Assembly: GCF_020520425.1 (NCBI RefSeq)
Contig: NC_079487.1
Span: forward strand, 48,243,219-48,307,218
Reading direction: 5' to 3'
From: Spinacia oleracea
Lineage: Eukaryota; Streptophyta; Magnoliopsida; Caryophyllales; Amaranthaceae
DNA length: 64,000 bases
Shown here: positions 11,178 through 20,485 of the stretch, piece by piece
Layout: each line of letters opens with the position of its first letter
Numbering within the stretch: position 1 is the first letter of the stretch
Notes under the pieces: model-generated
What the model saw: the letters and a program-made list of their open reading frames with translations, nothing else
Databases searched by the model: none
Told to the model about the DNA's origin: nothing
Position numbers and translations under genes: made by a program

Positions 11178-12677
11178 TGTAGACACCTACTTTTGTCCCC
11201 ATTCCCGAAAGGGAAGGTTCGATGATGAAAGCATAAATCTCCACTTGACAACGCATCTCCTATAAAATAACGAATCTCGATCACCCCTTTTCATTTCACC
11301 CGAAACCTGCTATTTATGGAAACCTGCTAAAAATAGTAACTGCCGTAATGGGTAGTTGTTAAAAGTGGCAAGTCATAAAAGATAGAAACCTGTCAGAATT
11401 AGGTGTTGCACTCCAACATAAATCCTAAATGAGATAGAAATTGCGAGAGAATCCTATTCCTAATACGATTCGAATATAAGAGTCACGTATTGATTGAAAT
11501 CCTAACGAGCCTAGAGTTCGTAACGGGCCCAGACGCATTCCGTCATAAAATTAATACGCACTAAAAGACTCGATTAAGTCTCATAAGCTCCGGATTCTAA
11601 GAGTCCGAATCTGACAAAGAAACGGCCAAATCATCAATTTCAACCCCCAGCCATGGGCGCTGAAATTGCCCAGATCCTATTTTCAACGCCTGGTTCTGGG
11701 CGCCGAAATCTTCGGCGCCCAGCCCTGGGCGCTGAAAATACCTGGGACATGTTCTTTCCTAATTCCTCGTGGATTAGAGTTCTACAATTCTATCTTTCCA
11801 CGAACTCTTTTTCTATAAATAGGGCCCTAAGTTCGACGTGAAAACACACAACACACAATTATTATTCTGACTATTGACTCTAAACCCCTAAGCCTAAGCC
11901 TCACGCTGCAAAACTGATCACGCGTTCTATCGCAATCGATCCTTAAATCGAACAGAACGTATCCTGTCCCATAATTTGAGATTCGTCAAATAAAAGGAGA
12001 AATAGCAAAGTCAAAGTGGTTAGTTTTCTGAAAATCGTGACGCACCTCTCAAGGGTGCGTCGTAATGTGTCCCTTTTCTATGATTTAATTGCTTTCCTCG
12101 CCCTTTTATGAACCGTTAAAATAATTAAATCTGATTGTTCTATCACGCCTAATAAAGATTATGTTTTTGGGAAATTGGATTATCATGCTAGGTCCCTTAA
12201 TACAATCTAAATCAGATAATCGCGCTCGATCTAGTATTATATGTTGCATATTGTTAAAATCGACTCAGAATAGTTTAATAGTTAATGCATGTCCCTTCAA
12301 TTATTTATGCTGAGCTAGTAAGGATATCCTGCCTCTGGAGTTATCGAAGAGCGAGTACTCCTCTCGGTAGTTACAGTCCCCCGAACCCTCAATCTCTACC
12401 CTGCGGGTGTACGTTGAGCGATCCCCACCACCAGGGATCACAAGGGAACCTACGGCCGTCGTCGTCAAACATAATTGCACTCCCTTTATGTCACGATAAC
12501 CGGGTTTTGTCAGTTTTTCTCATTGTCGTTAAAAACTGAATGGCGACTCCTATATTACTAGTCAATTGGGTGTAAACTCACAGGAAATCCAATTACACTT
12601 GATTTGACAAAAAGAAGCGTCACACCCACGAGGGACAAGGTCACGCATTAGCCTCGTGCTTTTTCGACCCCCCCACA
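11178..12677 (+). repeat. 3' LTR of the non-coding element
   Basis: Nearly identical to 2031-3530 and also 1,500 bases long. TATA box at 11814-11822; hairpin cassette near 11637-11738. It is followed by the CTATG duplication at 12678-12682. Confidence 0.93.
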
Positions 12678-12682
12678 CTATG

Positions 12683-12732
12683 TGGACCTGGCAATGCCGC
12701 AAACATTTGCATAGATACTTACTTTGGGAAGA
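12683..12732 (+). other. copia 3' untranslated region, middle segment
   Basis: About 50 bases of the host copia element left between the two nested insertions. It ends in GAAGA (12728-12732), the target duplication of the Athila-type element. Confidence 0.65.
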
Positions 12733-14424
12733 TGATGAGCGGCATTTATGTCGCTCTAAGCCTAGGATTTTATAGAATTTTATTAAGATTTTTGATAGTT
12801 TTGTTGCATTTTTATCCCCTTATTCCATCTTTGTACTTTTCAGGTAAAAATGTTGAAAATGATGGAAAATGGCTGAGTATTGCTCGAACAGGGCCCGTGC
12901 GATCGCACGGAATTTATGTGCGTTCGCACGGGTCAGCAAAGTTGCCTCCAAAGTCAAGCAGGTTTGTGTGCTCGTGCCCCAGGAGTGTGTGTTCGCACAA
13001 ATTCGGAAAATCGATGCAGGAACTATATGGGAATTTGTGCGATCGCACCATAGAGGAGCTCGTTCGCACGAATCTGGAAAATCGATGCAGGAACTTTGAG
13101 TGATTTTGTGCGATCCCACCACAGAGGAGCCGGCTCGCACGGAATTTTGGTGGGCTCGCACTGAATTCCTGTGCGAGCACATGAGGATTTGTGAAGATTT
13201 GGCCAAGTCAGAACCGTGTGATCGCACGGTTGCTGAGCACGATCGCACGACACGAAGGAGGAGAATCGTCGCTGAGCACGTTTGCATGGAGCACAACACG
13301 ATCGTACTGGTGCGATCGCAGCTGGGTATGCCCGTTCGCACAGCTGCGCGGGATTCAGTTTTCGAGTTTAAATATTTTATTTTTGGGGATTAGTATAAAT
13401 AGAATTTTCTTTATTTTCATTAACAATTAATTTCAGAAATAGATTTTAGGAAGTTTTTAGATATTTTTGCTCTTCAAGCTAGTGTTCTAGAGAGAGAAAC
13501 TCATTGATTTTCAAGCATCAATTCTGTAATTCCTTCAACTCTTCTCTTTTTCTTGCAATTTAATTCTTAGTTTCTTAATTCTTGCTCTTGCTTTGTTGTT
13601 GATTGTTCTTCAATTCCTTAATTTCTTGAATTCATGATTTCATTGATTGAAGTTACTTTGATTTTCAATTTGTGATTTGATTGTGCAATTGAACTCTTAA
13701 TTCTCTTCTCCTACTCCTTCAATTTCATGCTTGCTAGTTTAGAATTAATGGATTGCTTGATTTCTAGAATAGCTAGTGAGTAGAATTAGGTTAGGTTAAG
13801 GGGAGAATCTAGGGGCTTAATTAGGGGAAATTGTTGATTGATTGTTGGTTGATTCATGTGATTAAATATGATTTGATGATAGGATATCCATGCTAGTTGA
13901 GTGGTAGTTGCAAATGCTATTCGATTAGATTCACATTGGAACCATAGGATAGGTTTGGCGAGAGATTGTGGGCCTATCTTGTGTGATCAATTGGCGGTAC
14001 CTATTATATGCTAGTTAGTTTAATCTAGGATTAGGCGAGAGCTCTTCCGTGGATTAGACGCTTAGCGTTCCCTATCCGAGAGGTGGCGGGTTCGTCTTTA
14101 GATGCCATTTGCCTAATCACCATTTCGTTGCATGATCACCATTGCTAGATAGTTGAATTCATTTCCCCCGGTTTCCCTAGCCTATCCCCGACTCCCTAAC
14201 GTTTCCCTTTCTTGATTCAATTTAGCATAATTCTTAGTTTTTTAGATTCTTAAAAGTGACAATTCAAAACCAAATCCTTGTTCGAACTAGATTGACTTTC
14301 AAACTCAATAACCACCGTTTCTTTGGGACGATCCCTTTGCTTACCGCTAGCCGGTAGTTGAGTGGTTTTATAAATATTGTTTGCTTAGGTTGTTTTCTAT
14401 CAGCGACGGAAAATACACCTATCA
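12733..14424 (+). repeat. 5' LTR of the Athila-type element
   Basis: A 1,692-base LTR. U3 holds an array of GTGCGATCGCAC palindromes and decayed variants (about 12895-13350), then a TATA box TATAAAT (13394-13400). The rest is AT-rich R/U5 with a GC-richer part ending CACCTATCA. Confidence 0.94.
12895..13350. repeat. GTGCGATCGCAC palindrome array, 5' LTR
   Basis: About a dozen full or partial copies of the 12-base palindrome GTGCGATCGCAC and relatives such as GTGCGTTCGCAC and GTGCGAGCAC lie in 450 bases, 15 to 60 bases apart. Many are extended by GG or CC. Several differ from the 3' LTR copies by C-to-T or G-to-A changes at CpG. Confidence 0.85.
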
Positions 14425-14427
14425 AAA

Positions 14428-14445
14428 TGGCGCCGTTGCCGGGGA
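14428..14445 (+). other. Primer-binding site, tRNA-Asp type
   Basis: TGGCGCCGTTGCCGGGGA starts three bases after the 5' LTR and matches the tRNA-Asp-type PBS used by Athila elements. Confidence 0.88.
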
Positions 14446-14573
14446 ACGGTTGTTGTTTTTGAGTTTGTGTTGAGACTAGTTCATTATTAGAAAATACAAA
14501 AACATTGCAATTTCGCTTAGCTTTCTTTTTCCTTGGCATTGCTCACGGTTTTTCTTTAGTTTGTATGCTTGTT

Positions 14574-16604
14574 ATGGGACGTGCTCGTCAAAGGACCCTC
14601 CATCCTCTTGACCTCGAATTGGAGAGGACACTTAGGAGACTAAGGCGTGTACGGTCTAGCTCATCAAGCCATAACAGATTCGCATCGTTGAGTGTTGGTG
14701 AGGAACAACAAGAGAGTGAGCAAGTTTTTGAGAACATGGCGCTCCCGGTTAAGAACTTGGGAATACCGGGGGCATTCGAAGGTACATGTGGTATTCAAGC
14801 CCCAACAACGGGTGCCAACAACTTTGAGATCAAGCCCGCCTTGATCAATTTGGTGCAAAGACACCCCTTTTGTGGGAAGAGTAATGAATCACCTCACGAA
14901 CATCTCAAACAGTTCGAGCACTATTGTGACACAATCAAGCACAATGGTGTCACATCGGATTATGTGAGGTTGTCATTGTTTCGGTTCTCTCTACTTGGGC
15001 GAGCAAGTGATTGGCTTGACAAGGAGGTCAAACCCAACTCACTTCGCACTTGGACCGAAGTGACAAGTGCATTCTTAAACAAGTTCTATTCGCATGGGAA
15101 GACGGCGGAGTGTCGCCACAAGATTCAATCCTTTGAGCAAAAGCGAGATGAGTCACTCTTCGAAGCTTGGGATCGTTTCAAGGAGTACCAAAGGGAATAC
15201 CCTCACCATGGGATTCCTAAATGGTTGTTGCTCCAAACATTCTACTTGGGGTTGAGTCCAAGTTCGAAGACAAGTCTTGATGCGGGCGCGGGAGGCCCCA
15301 TTATGAATAAAACTGAGGATCAAATAGAGGAAATCATTGAGGATGTAGTTCAAAACTACCAATCTTGGCATGTAGGCACAAGGAATTATGATGGGAAAGG
15401 TAGGAGTGAAGATGGTAAGGGTTCGGTGTACGCCATAGAGCAAGCACGGATGATAGAGAAGCTTGCCTCGTGCTTGGAGAAGCTCGAAAACACACCGAGC
15501 CAACAGCCATCACCGTCTACAATCCCTCCTCCCTCGGCCACTCTTCTCTCTAAGGGGAAGGGCAAGGTTAGTTCTTATGGCTCAATGCCTCCGGCCACAT
15601 TCTATTGCGAAAATTGCCAAGACTATAGTCATTCCCCCGATGCATGCCCCTTAGTTCATAACTTGTCATTTGTGGATTATGGCCCTTCGTATGAAGGAGA
15701 GTTTGATGTAGAGTGTGCTAATGCCATCAATGAGAGGTCTAGGAATGATAACCCTAACAATCTTAATTTTGCTAGGCAACCTAGAGGGCCCTCCATGTAT
15801 GGTCCCCACCAAGGCTATGGCCAAGGAAGTGGGTATGATAGCCAAAATCGAGGTGGCTATAGAGCACAATGCGATCAAAGCCAAGTGCCCTATGGTCAAT
15901 CTCAAGGTTTTGGCAATCAAGGCCAATACAACCAAGGGAGTTATAATCCCAACCATCAAGGTGGAGGGGGTTATAACTACTCTTATGGGAAATTTAGGGG
16001 TGCCTCAAATGGGGGTTATCCTTTGAACTCGGGAGGTCCTTATGGTGCATCTCAATTACCACCTCCCGGATTCAATGGACCAAGGACCTTTGGCAACCAA
16101 TATCAAGCAAACCTTAGTGGTTATGGCGTTGCACCTCCACCACTCCCGCCTCTTAAGTCTAATCTTGAGGCTCTCATGGAGTCGTTTGTGGGGGCGCAAG
16201 CCAAGAAGAATGTCGAGTTTGAGGATGGATTCAAACAATCCAACACTCACTTGAAGATGATTGAGACCCAACTTGCTCAACTAGCCAGCACTATCAAAGA
16301 GCAACAAGTGCATACAAGTCTCCCACCCCAAGGTCAACCTCCTAAGCAATTGTATTCCATTGTGACAAGGAGTGGGAAGACCTTAGATGATAGTGCTACG
16401 CATGTTGAAGCTCCTAGCTCTAGGGGTGAGAGTTCTATGGGAAATGAGTCCTCGGACCGTGATGATGCGGAAGAGAAGTCTCGTGTCGACGACATGAGTG
16501 ATGGTGATAAGTCGAAGGAGACTCCTCTTCCTCCTCTCCCAACTCCTTTTTCCCCTATCCCCATAGACATAAATGGGATGTGCAATTCGCAAAATTTCTT
16601 GTGA
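14574..16604 (+). CDS. gag: Athila-type Gag
   Basis: The frame is open from 14505. I prefer the ATG at 14574 (MGRARQRTLHPLDLELER), because Athila Gags begin with a short basic leader and the 23 residues before it are hydrophobic and look accidental. It encodes about 676 residues. The central part (PFCGKSNESPHEHLKQFE through LFRFSLLGRASDWL and KFYSHGKTAECRHKI) is the retrotransposon Gag capsid domain. A CX2CX4HX4C zinc knuckle, CENCQDYSHSPDAC, lies near 15610-15650, followed by a Gly/Asn/Gln/Tyr-rich tract and a Pro-rich, acidic C-terminus. The frame overlaps the protease frame by 25 bases. Gag forms the cytoplasmic particle that packages the RNA. No internal stop is present, so it may still be translated. 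Confidence 0.88.
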   Translation: MGRARQRTLHPLDLELERTLRRLRRVRSSSSSHNRFASLSVGEEQQESEQVFENMALPVKNLGIPGAFEGTCGIQAPTTGANNFEIKPALINLVQRHPFCGKSNESPHEHLKQFEHYCDTIKHNGVTSDYVRLSLFRFSLLGRASDWLDKEVKPNSLRTWTEVTSAFLNKFYSHGKTAECRHKIQSFEQKRDESLFEAWDRFKEYQREYPHHGIPKWLLLQTFYLGLSPSSKTSLDAGAGGPIMNKTEDQIEEIIEDVVQNYQSWHVGTRNYDGKGRSEDGKGSVYAIEQARMIEKLASCLEKLENTPSQQPSPSTIPPPSATLLSKGKGKVSSYGSMPPATFYCENCQDYSHSPDACPLVHNLSFVDYGPSYEGEFDVECANAINERSRNDNPNNLNFARQPRGPSMYGPHQGYGQGSGYDSQNRGGYRAQCDQSQVPYGQSQGFGNQGQYNQGSYNPNHQGGGGYNYSYGKFRGASNGGYPLNSGGPYGASQLPPPGFNGPRTFGNQYQANLSGYGVAPPPLPPLKSNLEALMESFVGAQAKKNVEFEDGFKQSNTHLKMIETQLAQLASTIKEQQVHTSLPPQGQPPKQLYSIVTRSGKTLDDSATHVEAPSSRGESSMGNESSDRDDAEEKSRVDDMSDGDKSKETPLPPLPTPFSPIPIDINGMCNSQNFL

Positions 16605-17626
16605 TTCTTCGACAATTGTATGTCACTATCCCCTTTACGGATGCTTTGAAACAAATGCCTTCTTATACGAGATTTCTCAAGGAAATCTTGAATGGGAAGC
16701 GAGATCTTGACGTAAAGGAGACGGTGAACCTCACCGAAAATTGTAGTGCTATCATTCTTAACAAAACGCCACCCAAACTCAAAGACCCGGGACGCTTTTC
16801 TATCCCTTGTGCTATTAAGAAGCTTGAAATAAGCAATGCCTTGTGTGATTTGGGTGCTAGCATTAGTATACTACCTTATTCGGTGTTTTCCAAGCTTGAC
16901 GTTGAATATCTTGTCCCAACCAACATCACCTTGCAACTTGCCGACCGTTCGGTCAAGTATCCTATTGGCAAGGTAGAGGATGTTCCCCTAGTTGTTGGCG
17001 AGCTTACTTTCCTTGTGGATTTCTTCGTCTTGGACATTGATGAGGATGCCCATACCCCCATTATCTTGGGGAGGCCATTTTTGGCCACCGCGGGTGCTCT
17101 TATCGATGTGCAAAAAGGACTAATCACTTTGAAAGCGGGAGACGCCAAGGCTAGTTTCAAGCTTGCAATTGATGAACATTGTTGCTCTAAAATGAAAAGT
17201 TGCATGAAAATTGACACTCTTGCTTGTGTTGAGAACAATCACTCTTGTGCTAATTTTTCTAACAATTTTCATGTTTCTAAGTGTGCTAATGAGCTTGTTA
17301 GGTCCTCTTTTGATGACAAGAATGTCCATGGAGTCCCAAAGGCGCTTGGGGATGAGCTTGATGATGTTGTCACCATCCCCGAGATATTTGAAATGCATGT
17401 TGATGATGATAATGGAGCTAAACCCTCCAAAGTGTTTCATGGATCGGCTAAGAAAGCCAAGAAGTCAGCTAAGAGTCCATCGAGTCCCGAGGAGGGGCAT
17501 GTTGGTGGATTATTTGGTTTCCGCCTCTTGAATGGTGATGTCGGTAAGATCTTTGTTCCCAAAGGGGCAAAGAAATACATGTTGACTAGTGTTGACCTTA
17601 GGTTGGTTGTGTTCGACCCCTCTTGA
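16580..17626 (+). CDS. Athila-type aspartic protease region (truncated Pol)
   Basis: The 348-residue frame starts inside the end of gag, one base back (-1). The N-terminal FAKFLVILRQLYVTIPFTDAL and MPSYTRFLKEIL blocks are typical of the Athila Gag-Pol junction. The protease active-site region is ALCDLGASISILPYSVF, with DLGAS in place of the usual DTGA/DSGA, as in Athila relatives. The flap and C-terminal half follow (TPIILGRPFLATAGALIDV). Related elements read gag and protease as one frame, so either -1 frameshifting or a one-base mutation separates them here. The frame ends at TGA (17624-17626) with no RT beyond it. An Asp- and Lys-rich tail takes the last 130 residues. Confidence 0.82.
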   Translation: MQFAKFLVILRQLYVTIPFTDALKQMPSYTRFLKEILNGKRDLDVKETVNLTENCSAIILNKTPPKLKDPGRFSIPCAIKKLEISNALCDLGASISILPYSVFSKLDVEYLVPTNITLQLADRSVKYPIGKVEDVPLVVGELTFLVDFFVLDIDEDAHTPIILGRPFLATAGALIDVQKGLITLKAGDAKASFKLAIDEHCCSKMKSCMKIDTLACVENNHSCANFSNNFHVSKCANELVRSSFDDKNVHGVPKALGDELDDVVTIPEIFEMHVDDDNGAKPSKVFHGSAKKAKKSAKSPSSPEEGHVGGLFGFRLLNGDVGKIFVPKGAKKYMLTSVDLRLVVFDPS

Positions 17627-18691
17627 CCTTTTTGGGGGAGGGTCCGTCAAGCTAATGACGTTTAACGAGCGCTACCCGGGAGGCAACCCGGTTGTCTAAC
17701 CTTTGTCCTAATTTGTTTTTGTTCATTAATTTTTGTTTTCATATTATTTTTCTTTTCTTTTTATATAATAAATATGATGAGATGGGGGTGCATTAGTCGA
17801 GCAAGGCCAAAAGACATTATTCCAGTTCTGTGTGATCGCACAGCTGATTCGTGCGGTCGCACAAACTGGTAATTTGAGACAGTAGCTCCCCAGCAGTTCG
17901 TGCGATCGTGCTTGCATTCTGTGCGATCGAGCTCGAACCGTGCGATCGCACGGAAATTTCGTGCGCTCGCACGGGTCGGGCAACCCGGTTCTGCGATCGT
18001 GTTTATCAGGAAACACGCCCCTCTTCTTTTTCATTTCTTACTTTTATTTTTCATTTCTTCACCATCTCTCCACTTTTCTCTCTACTCAAACTCCTCAACT
18101 TCCATTTCCTACTCAATCTCACTCACACATTTCACTCTAAATCACTCACATTCAGAAATTCATCTTCTTCCCTCTCTCCAAGACCAATAATTTCAGATTT
18201 TTTCTCAAAAAAAACCCCAATTTCTAGGGTTTGTGTGAACTTTGATTTTGTGATTCTTTGTTGCAATTGGAGCTTTGGAGTTTGCTTTTGGGTGATCTTG
18301 TCTTCCTCCTTTGCTAGTGGGTGACGATATCTTTCCCTTTCTTCTCCATTTTTCTTTACATTTAGGCTCATTGTTCATATTATTTGGGTGAAATTCTGAA
18401 ATTTTTAATTTTGATTGTTTGGATTTGCATGTTTGTTTTTGTGTTTATTCCTTGATAGTCTAGACTTGCTATGCATGTTTCATTGTTAATATTTGTAAAG
18501 ACTAGTCTATTGGTAGATTGTTGGTGAAATTTTGGTGGAATTCTAGTTGGGTTGTTGTTTTTGGTTGATAAGGATTGTTTGAAGTACTCTTGTTCACATT
18601 GAACTTAACTGGTGAATTGGTACTTGTTTGTGATAGTTCTAATGGTAGAATGTAGCCTTTTGACTAACTTAGTTTTCCCTTTTGTTTTGGA
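17627..18691. other. Spacer where RT-RNase H-integrase would lie
   Basis: There is no RT, RNase H or integrase motif on either strand. The first part is T-rich. At about 17826-18005 there is a second array of GTGCGATCGCAC-like palindromes, resembling the LTR array. Then come a C/T-rich stretch and intron-like T-rich sequence ending TTGCTTGTGTAAG at about 18718, a plausible 3' splice site for the next ORF. Confidence 0.75.
17826..18005. repeat. Internal GTGCGATCGCAC-like palindrome array
   Basis: Includes GTGTGATCGCAC, GTGCGGTCGCAC, GTGCGATCGTGC, a full CCGTGCGATCGCACGG and GTGCGCTCGCAC within 180 bases. The motif therefore lies in the LTRs and in the interior of the same element. Confidence 0.8.
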
Positions 18692-20485
18692 TTGTGTTTC
18701 TTTTCTTGCTTGTGTAAGGGACCTAACTCCCAACCGAGCAAGCGCAAGGCTATCACCCCTCCGGCCTTCGAGACTTACGGAAGTTCATTTCTGGAGAAAC
18801 GGTCTTGGACTTACTTTAAGGAATTGTCTAAGCGGAACATCCGCCCGACAAAATTCTATGACAAGAAGACCGTTCAAACTTTGGGGTTTGAGAAGGATCT
18901 TAACACTTTGATTGAGGGGCTCGATCTCGAGGAGTTTGTGGGGATGAGTGCCAAGACATATAGGAGAGTCACTCTCGAGTTTCTTGCCTCGGCTAGGAGG
19001 AGCCGAGTTCATGAGAATGGGAAAGAGTCGGTCGAGCTTCATTTTCAAGCATTCAATAATCAACATGTGCTCACCGACGAAGAGATCAATGATTTCTTCA
19101 CTATCAACCCAAACCGGGGTCGTGTCGTTAACCCGATGGCGGAGTGTGCGGCTTCTTATGATGAGAATATTTGCTGGGGAGAGCTTACTGGAGAGGAGAG
19201 GAAGTTCATTTCCTCCTCGGCGAAGTCATCTTCTTTTCATCACCTCGCCATCCGTTACTTGAACCGCATGATCCTATACGCGGTCTTTGCAAAAGGGGCC
19301 ACCGGATCCTTGTCGAGTCCGGAACTTGGGGCACTATGGCTAGCTTCTGAAAAGGATGAAGGGATCTTGGATTTTGGGCAGCTTTTGATCACCCGGATAA
19401 TTGAGCATCGGGACGGGCAATCAACTAGTGGGGATATTCTTTTAGGTGGGATGCTCACTCTTCTCTTGAGGGCACTCCCCGGTGATCCTTATGAGCACAC
19501 CCTAGATGAGTTGGATGAGGTTCCCGGAGGGGAGTTCCTTGACTTGAGGACTCTCTCCAATGCCAAGTGGATCAAGGCCACCAATGATGATAGGTATATT
19601 TGGACGGTGAAGCAACGAGATTGGTGCATCCTCCCCAATCCTACCATCACTTCTTGGACTCCCGACGTCCGGTATTTGCTTCCCCACGATCCTCAATTCA
19701 TTTCCCAAGCACAACAGTTTCCTCCTCCTCAACCCGCTCCGGAGTCTCCTCCTCGTGGTCCTCCTCCTATCTCAGAGCCTTCCCCTAATGAGGGTGGTAC
19801 GTCCTTCTCCTCTTCTCCTTTTGATTTCCATGGCTTGCAATCTACCCTTGCGGCTATCTTGCAAGGGCAAGAGAGCCAAGCTCATACCTTGGCTTCTCTT
19901 TCTCCTCGAGGGAGCCGCACGGGGGATTCTTATCCCGATTATGACTCGTCCTACTACGGTAGGCGGGTGTACGACTTCCATGTTGACAAAGGGGACTTTT
20001 CCCCCTATGTCAATTATCCTTATCACCCTCCCCAACAAGGGCCCATCCCTAGTTGGAATGAGGATCGTACACCCACCTACCCATATTGGACGGGTCCATC
20101 CCAACCCGGTGTCACTCCTCCCTCTTTTCCGCCTTATGATTATACCATGATGGGCGTGAGTGACTACCGCAGTGACCCCATGTATCCCACTTCCCCACCG
20201 GTGGATCGGCCAGATGGTTGGCTCGAGGATTTCACCGGGTGGCCTAGGGGGTACACGGGAGGTTGGGATGGTCCCCGAGGAGAGCCACCCCATGGAAATT
20301 ACCCCCTTCGACCCGAATATAGTTGGCCGCCTTATACCGATGCTTCGGGGCCCGATGTGGACCCCACCTACAATTCCACCCCGTTCACCGCCGATGAGGC
20401 TCTTGCTCATCGCCTTGAGCGGGATGACTATTGGAGGCGTTATGATTCGAAGGGTAAGGTGCATGCCCCATGTCCTTCTTCTTAG
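18692..20485 (+). CDS. ATHILA ORF-1-family late ORF
   Basis: Up to 597 residues. The ATG at 18692 is only the first in frame; a splice acceptor at about 18718 could supply a different start. Residues about 30-330 resemble the ATHILA ORF-1 family: a WTYFKELSKRNIRPTKFYD block, a LGFEKDLNTLIEGLDLEEF block, YRRVTLEFLAS, then the LTDEEINDFF and GELTGEERKF blocks. In Athila elements this ORF follows pol and sits where an envelope gene would be. I see no transmembrane segment or signal peptide, so it should not be called an envelope protein. The C-terminal 250 residues are rich in Pro, Tyr, Ser and Asp. Its function is unknown. No internal stops. Confidence 0.8.
   Translation: MCFFSCLCKGPNSQPSKRKAITPPAFETYGSSFLEKRSWTYFKELSKRNIRPTKFYDKKTVQTLGFEKDLNTLIEGLDLEEFVGMSAKTYRRVTLEFLASARRSRVHENGKESVELHFQAFNNQHVLTDEEINDFFTINPNRGRVVNPMAECAASYDENICWGELTGEERKFISSSAKSSSFHHLAIRYLNRMILYAVFAKGATGSLSSPELGALWLASEKDEGILDFGQLLITRIIEHRDGQSTSGDILLGGMLTLLLRALPGDPYEHTLDELDEVPGGEFLDLRTLSNAKWIKATNDDRYIWTVKQRDWCILPNPTITSWTPDVRYLLPHDPQFISQAQQFPPPQPAPESPPRGPPPISEPSPNEGGTSFSSSPFDFHGLQSTLAAILQGQESQAHTLASLSPRGSRTGDSYPDYDSSYYGRRVYDFHVDKGDFSPYVNYPYHPPQQGPIPSWNEDRTPTYPYWTGPSQPGVTPPSFPPYDYTMMGVSDYRSDPMYPTSPPVDRPDGWLEDFTGWPRGYTGGWDGPRGEPPHGNYPLRPEYSWPPYTDASGPDVDPTYNSTPFTADEALAHRLERDDYWRRYDSKGKVHAPCPSS

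Larger units (their letters stand above)
2031..12677 (+). mobile_element. Non-coding LTR retrotransposon (LARD-like), Tat/Ogre-type PBS
   Basis: This is a complete LTR element of about 10.6 kb. It has two 1,500-base LTRs starting TGTAGACACC and ending CACA, flanked by the 5-bp duplication CTATG (2026-2030 and 12678-12682). A primer-binding site follows the 5' LTR and a purine tract precedes the 3' LTR. The 7.6-kb interior has no gag, protease, RT or integrase motif in any frame; the longest open frames are about 100 codons and carry no recognisable domain. Such elements are called LARDs and move using proteins from relatives. The PBS resembles those of Tat/Ogre-type gypsy elements, which suggests the source of those proteins. 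The LTRs differ at roughly 2% of positions by eye, so the insertion is fairly recent. Confidence 0.9.

Noticed and set aside
12895..13350. GTGCGATCGCAC as a restriction-modification or bacterial-origin signature (contains GCGATCGC)
   Set aside because: The context is a plant LTR with TATA box and target duplication; no bacterial gene is present.
12820..13430. Open frames of 76-173 codons on both strands in the Athila LTRs
   Set aside because: The GC-rich palindromes lack stop codons in most frames. The frames mirror each other on opposite strands and are repeated in the 3' LTR.
18692..20485. Viral-type envelope gene in the late Athila ORF
   Set aside because: There is no signal peptide, membrane segment or glycoprotein pattern; similarity is to the ATHILA ORF-1 family.
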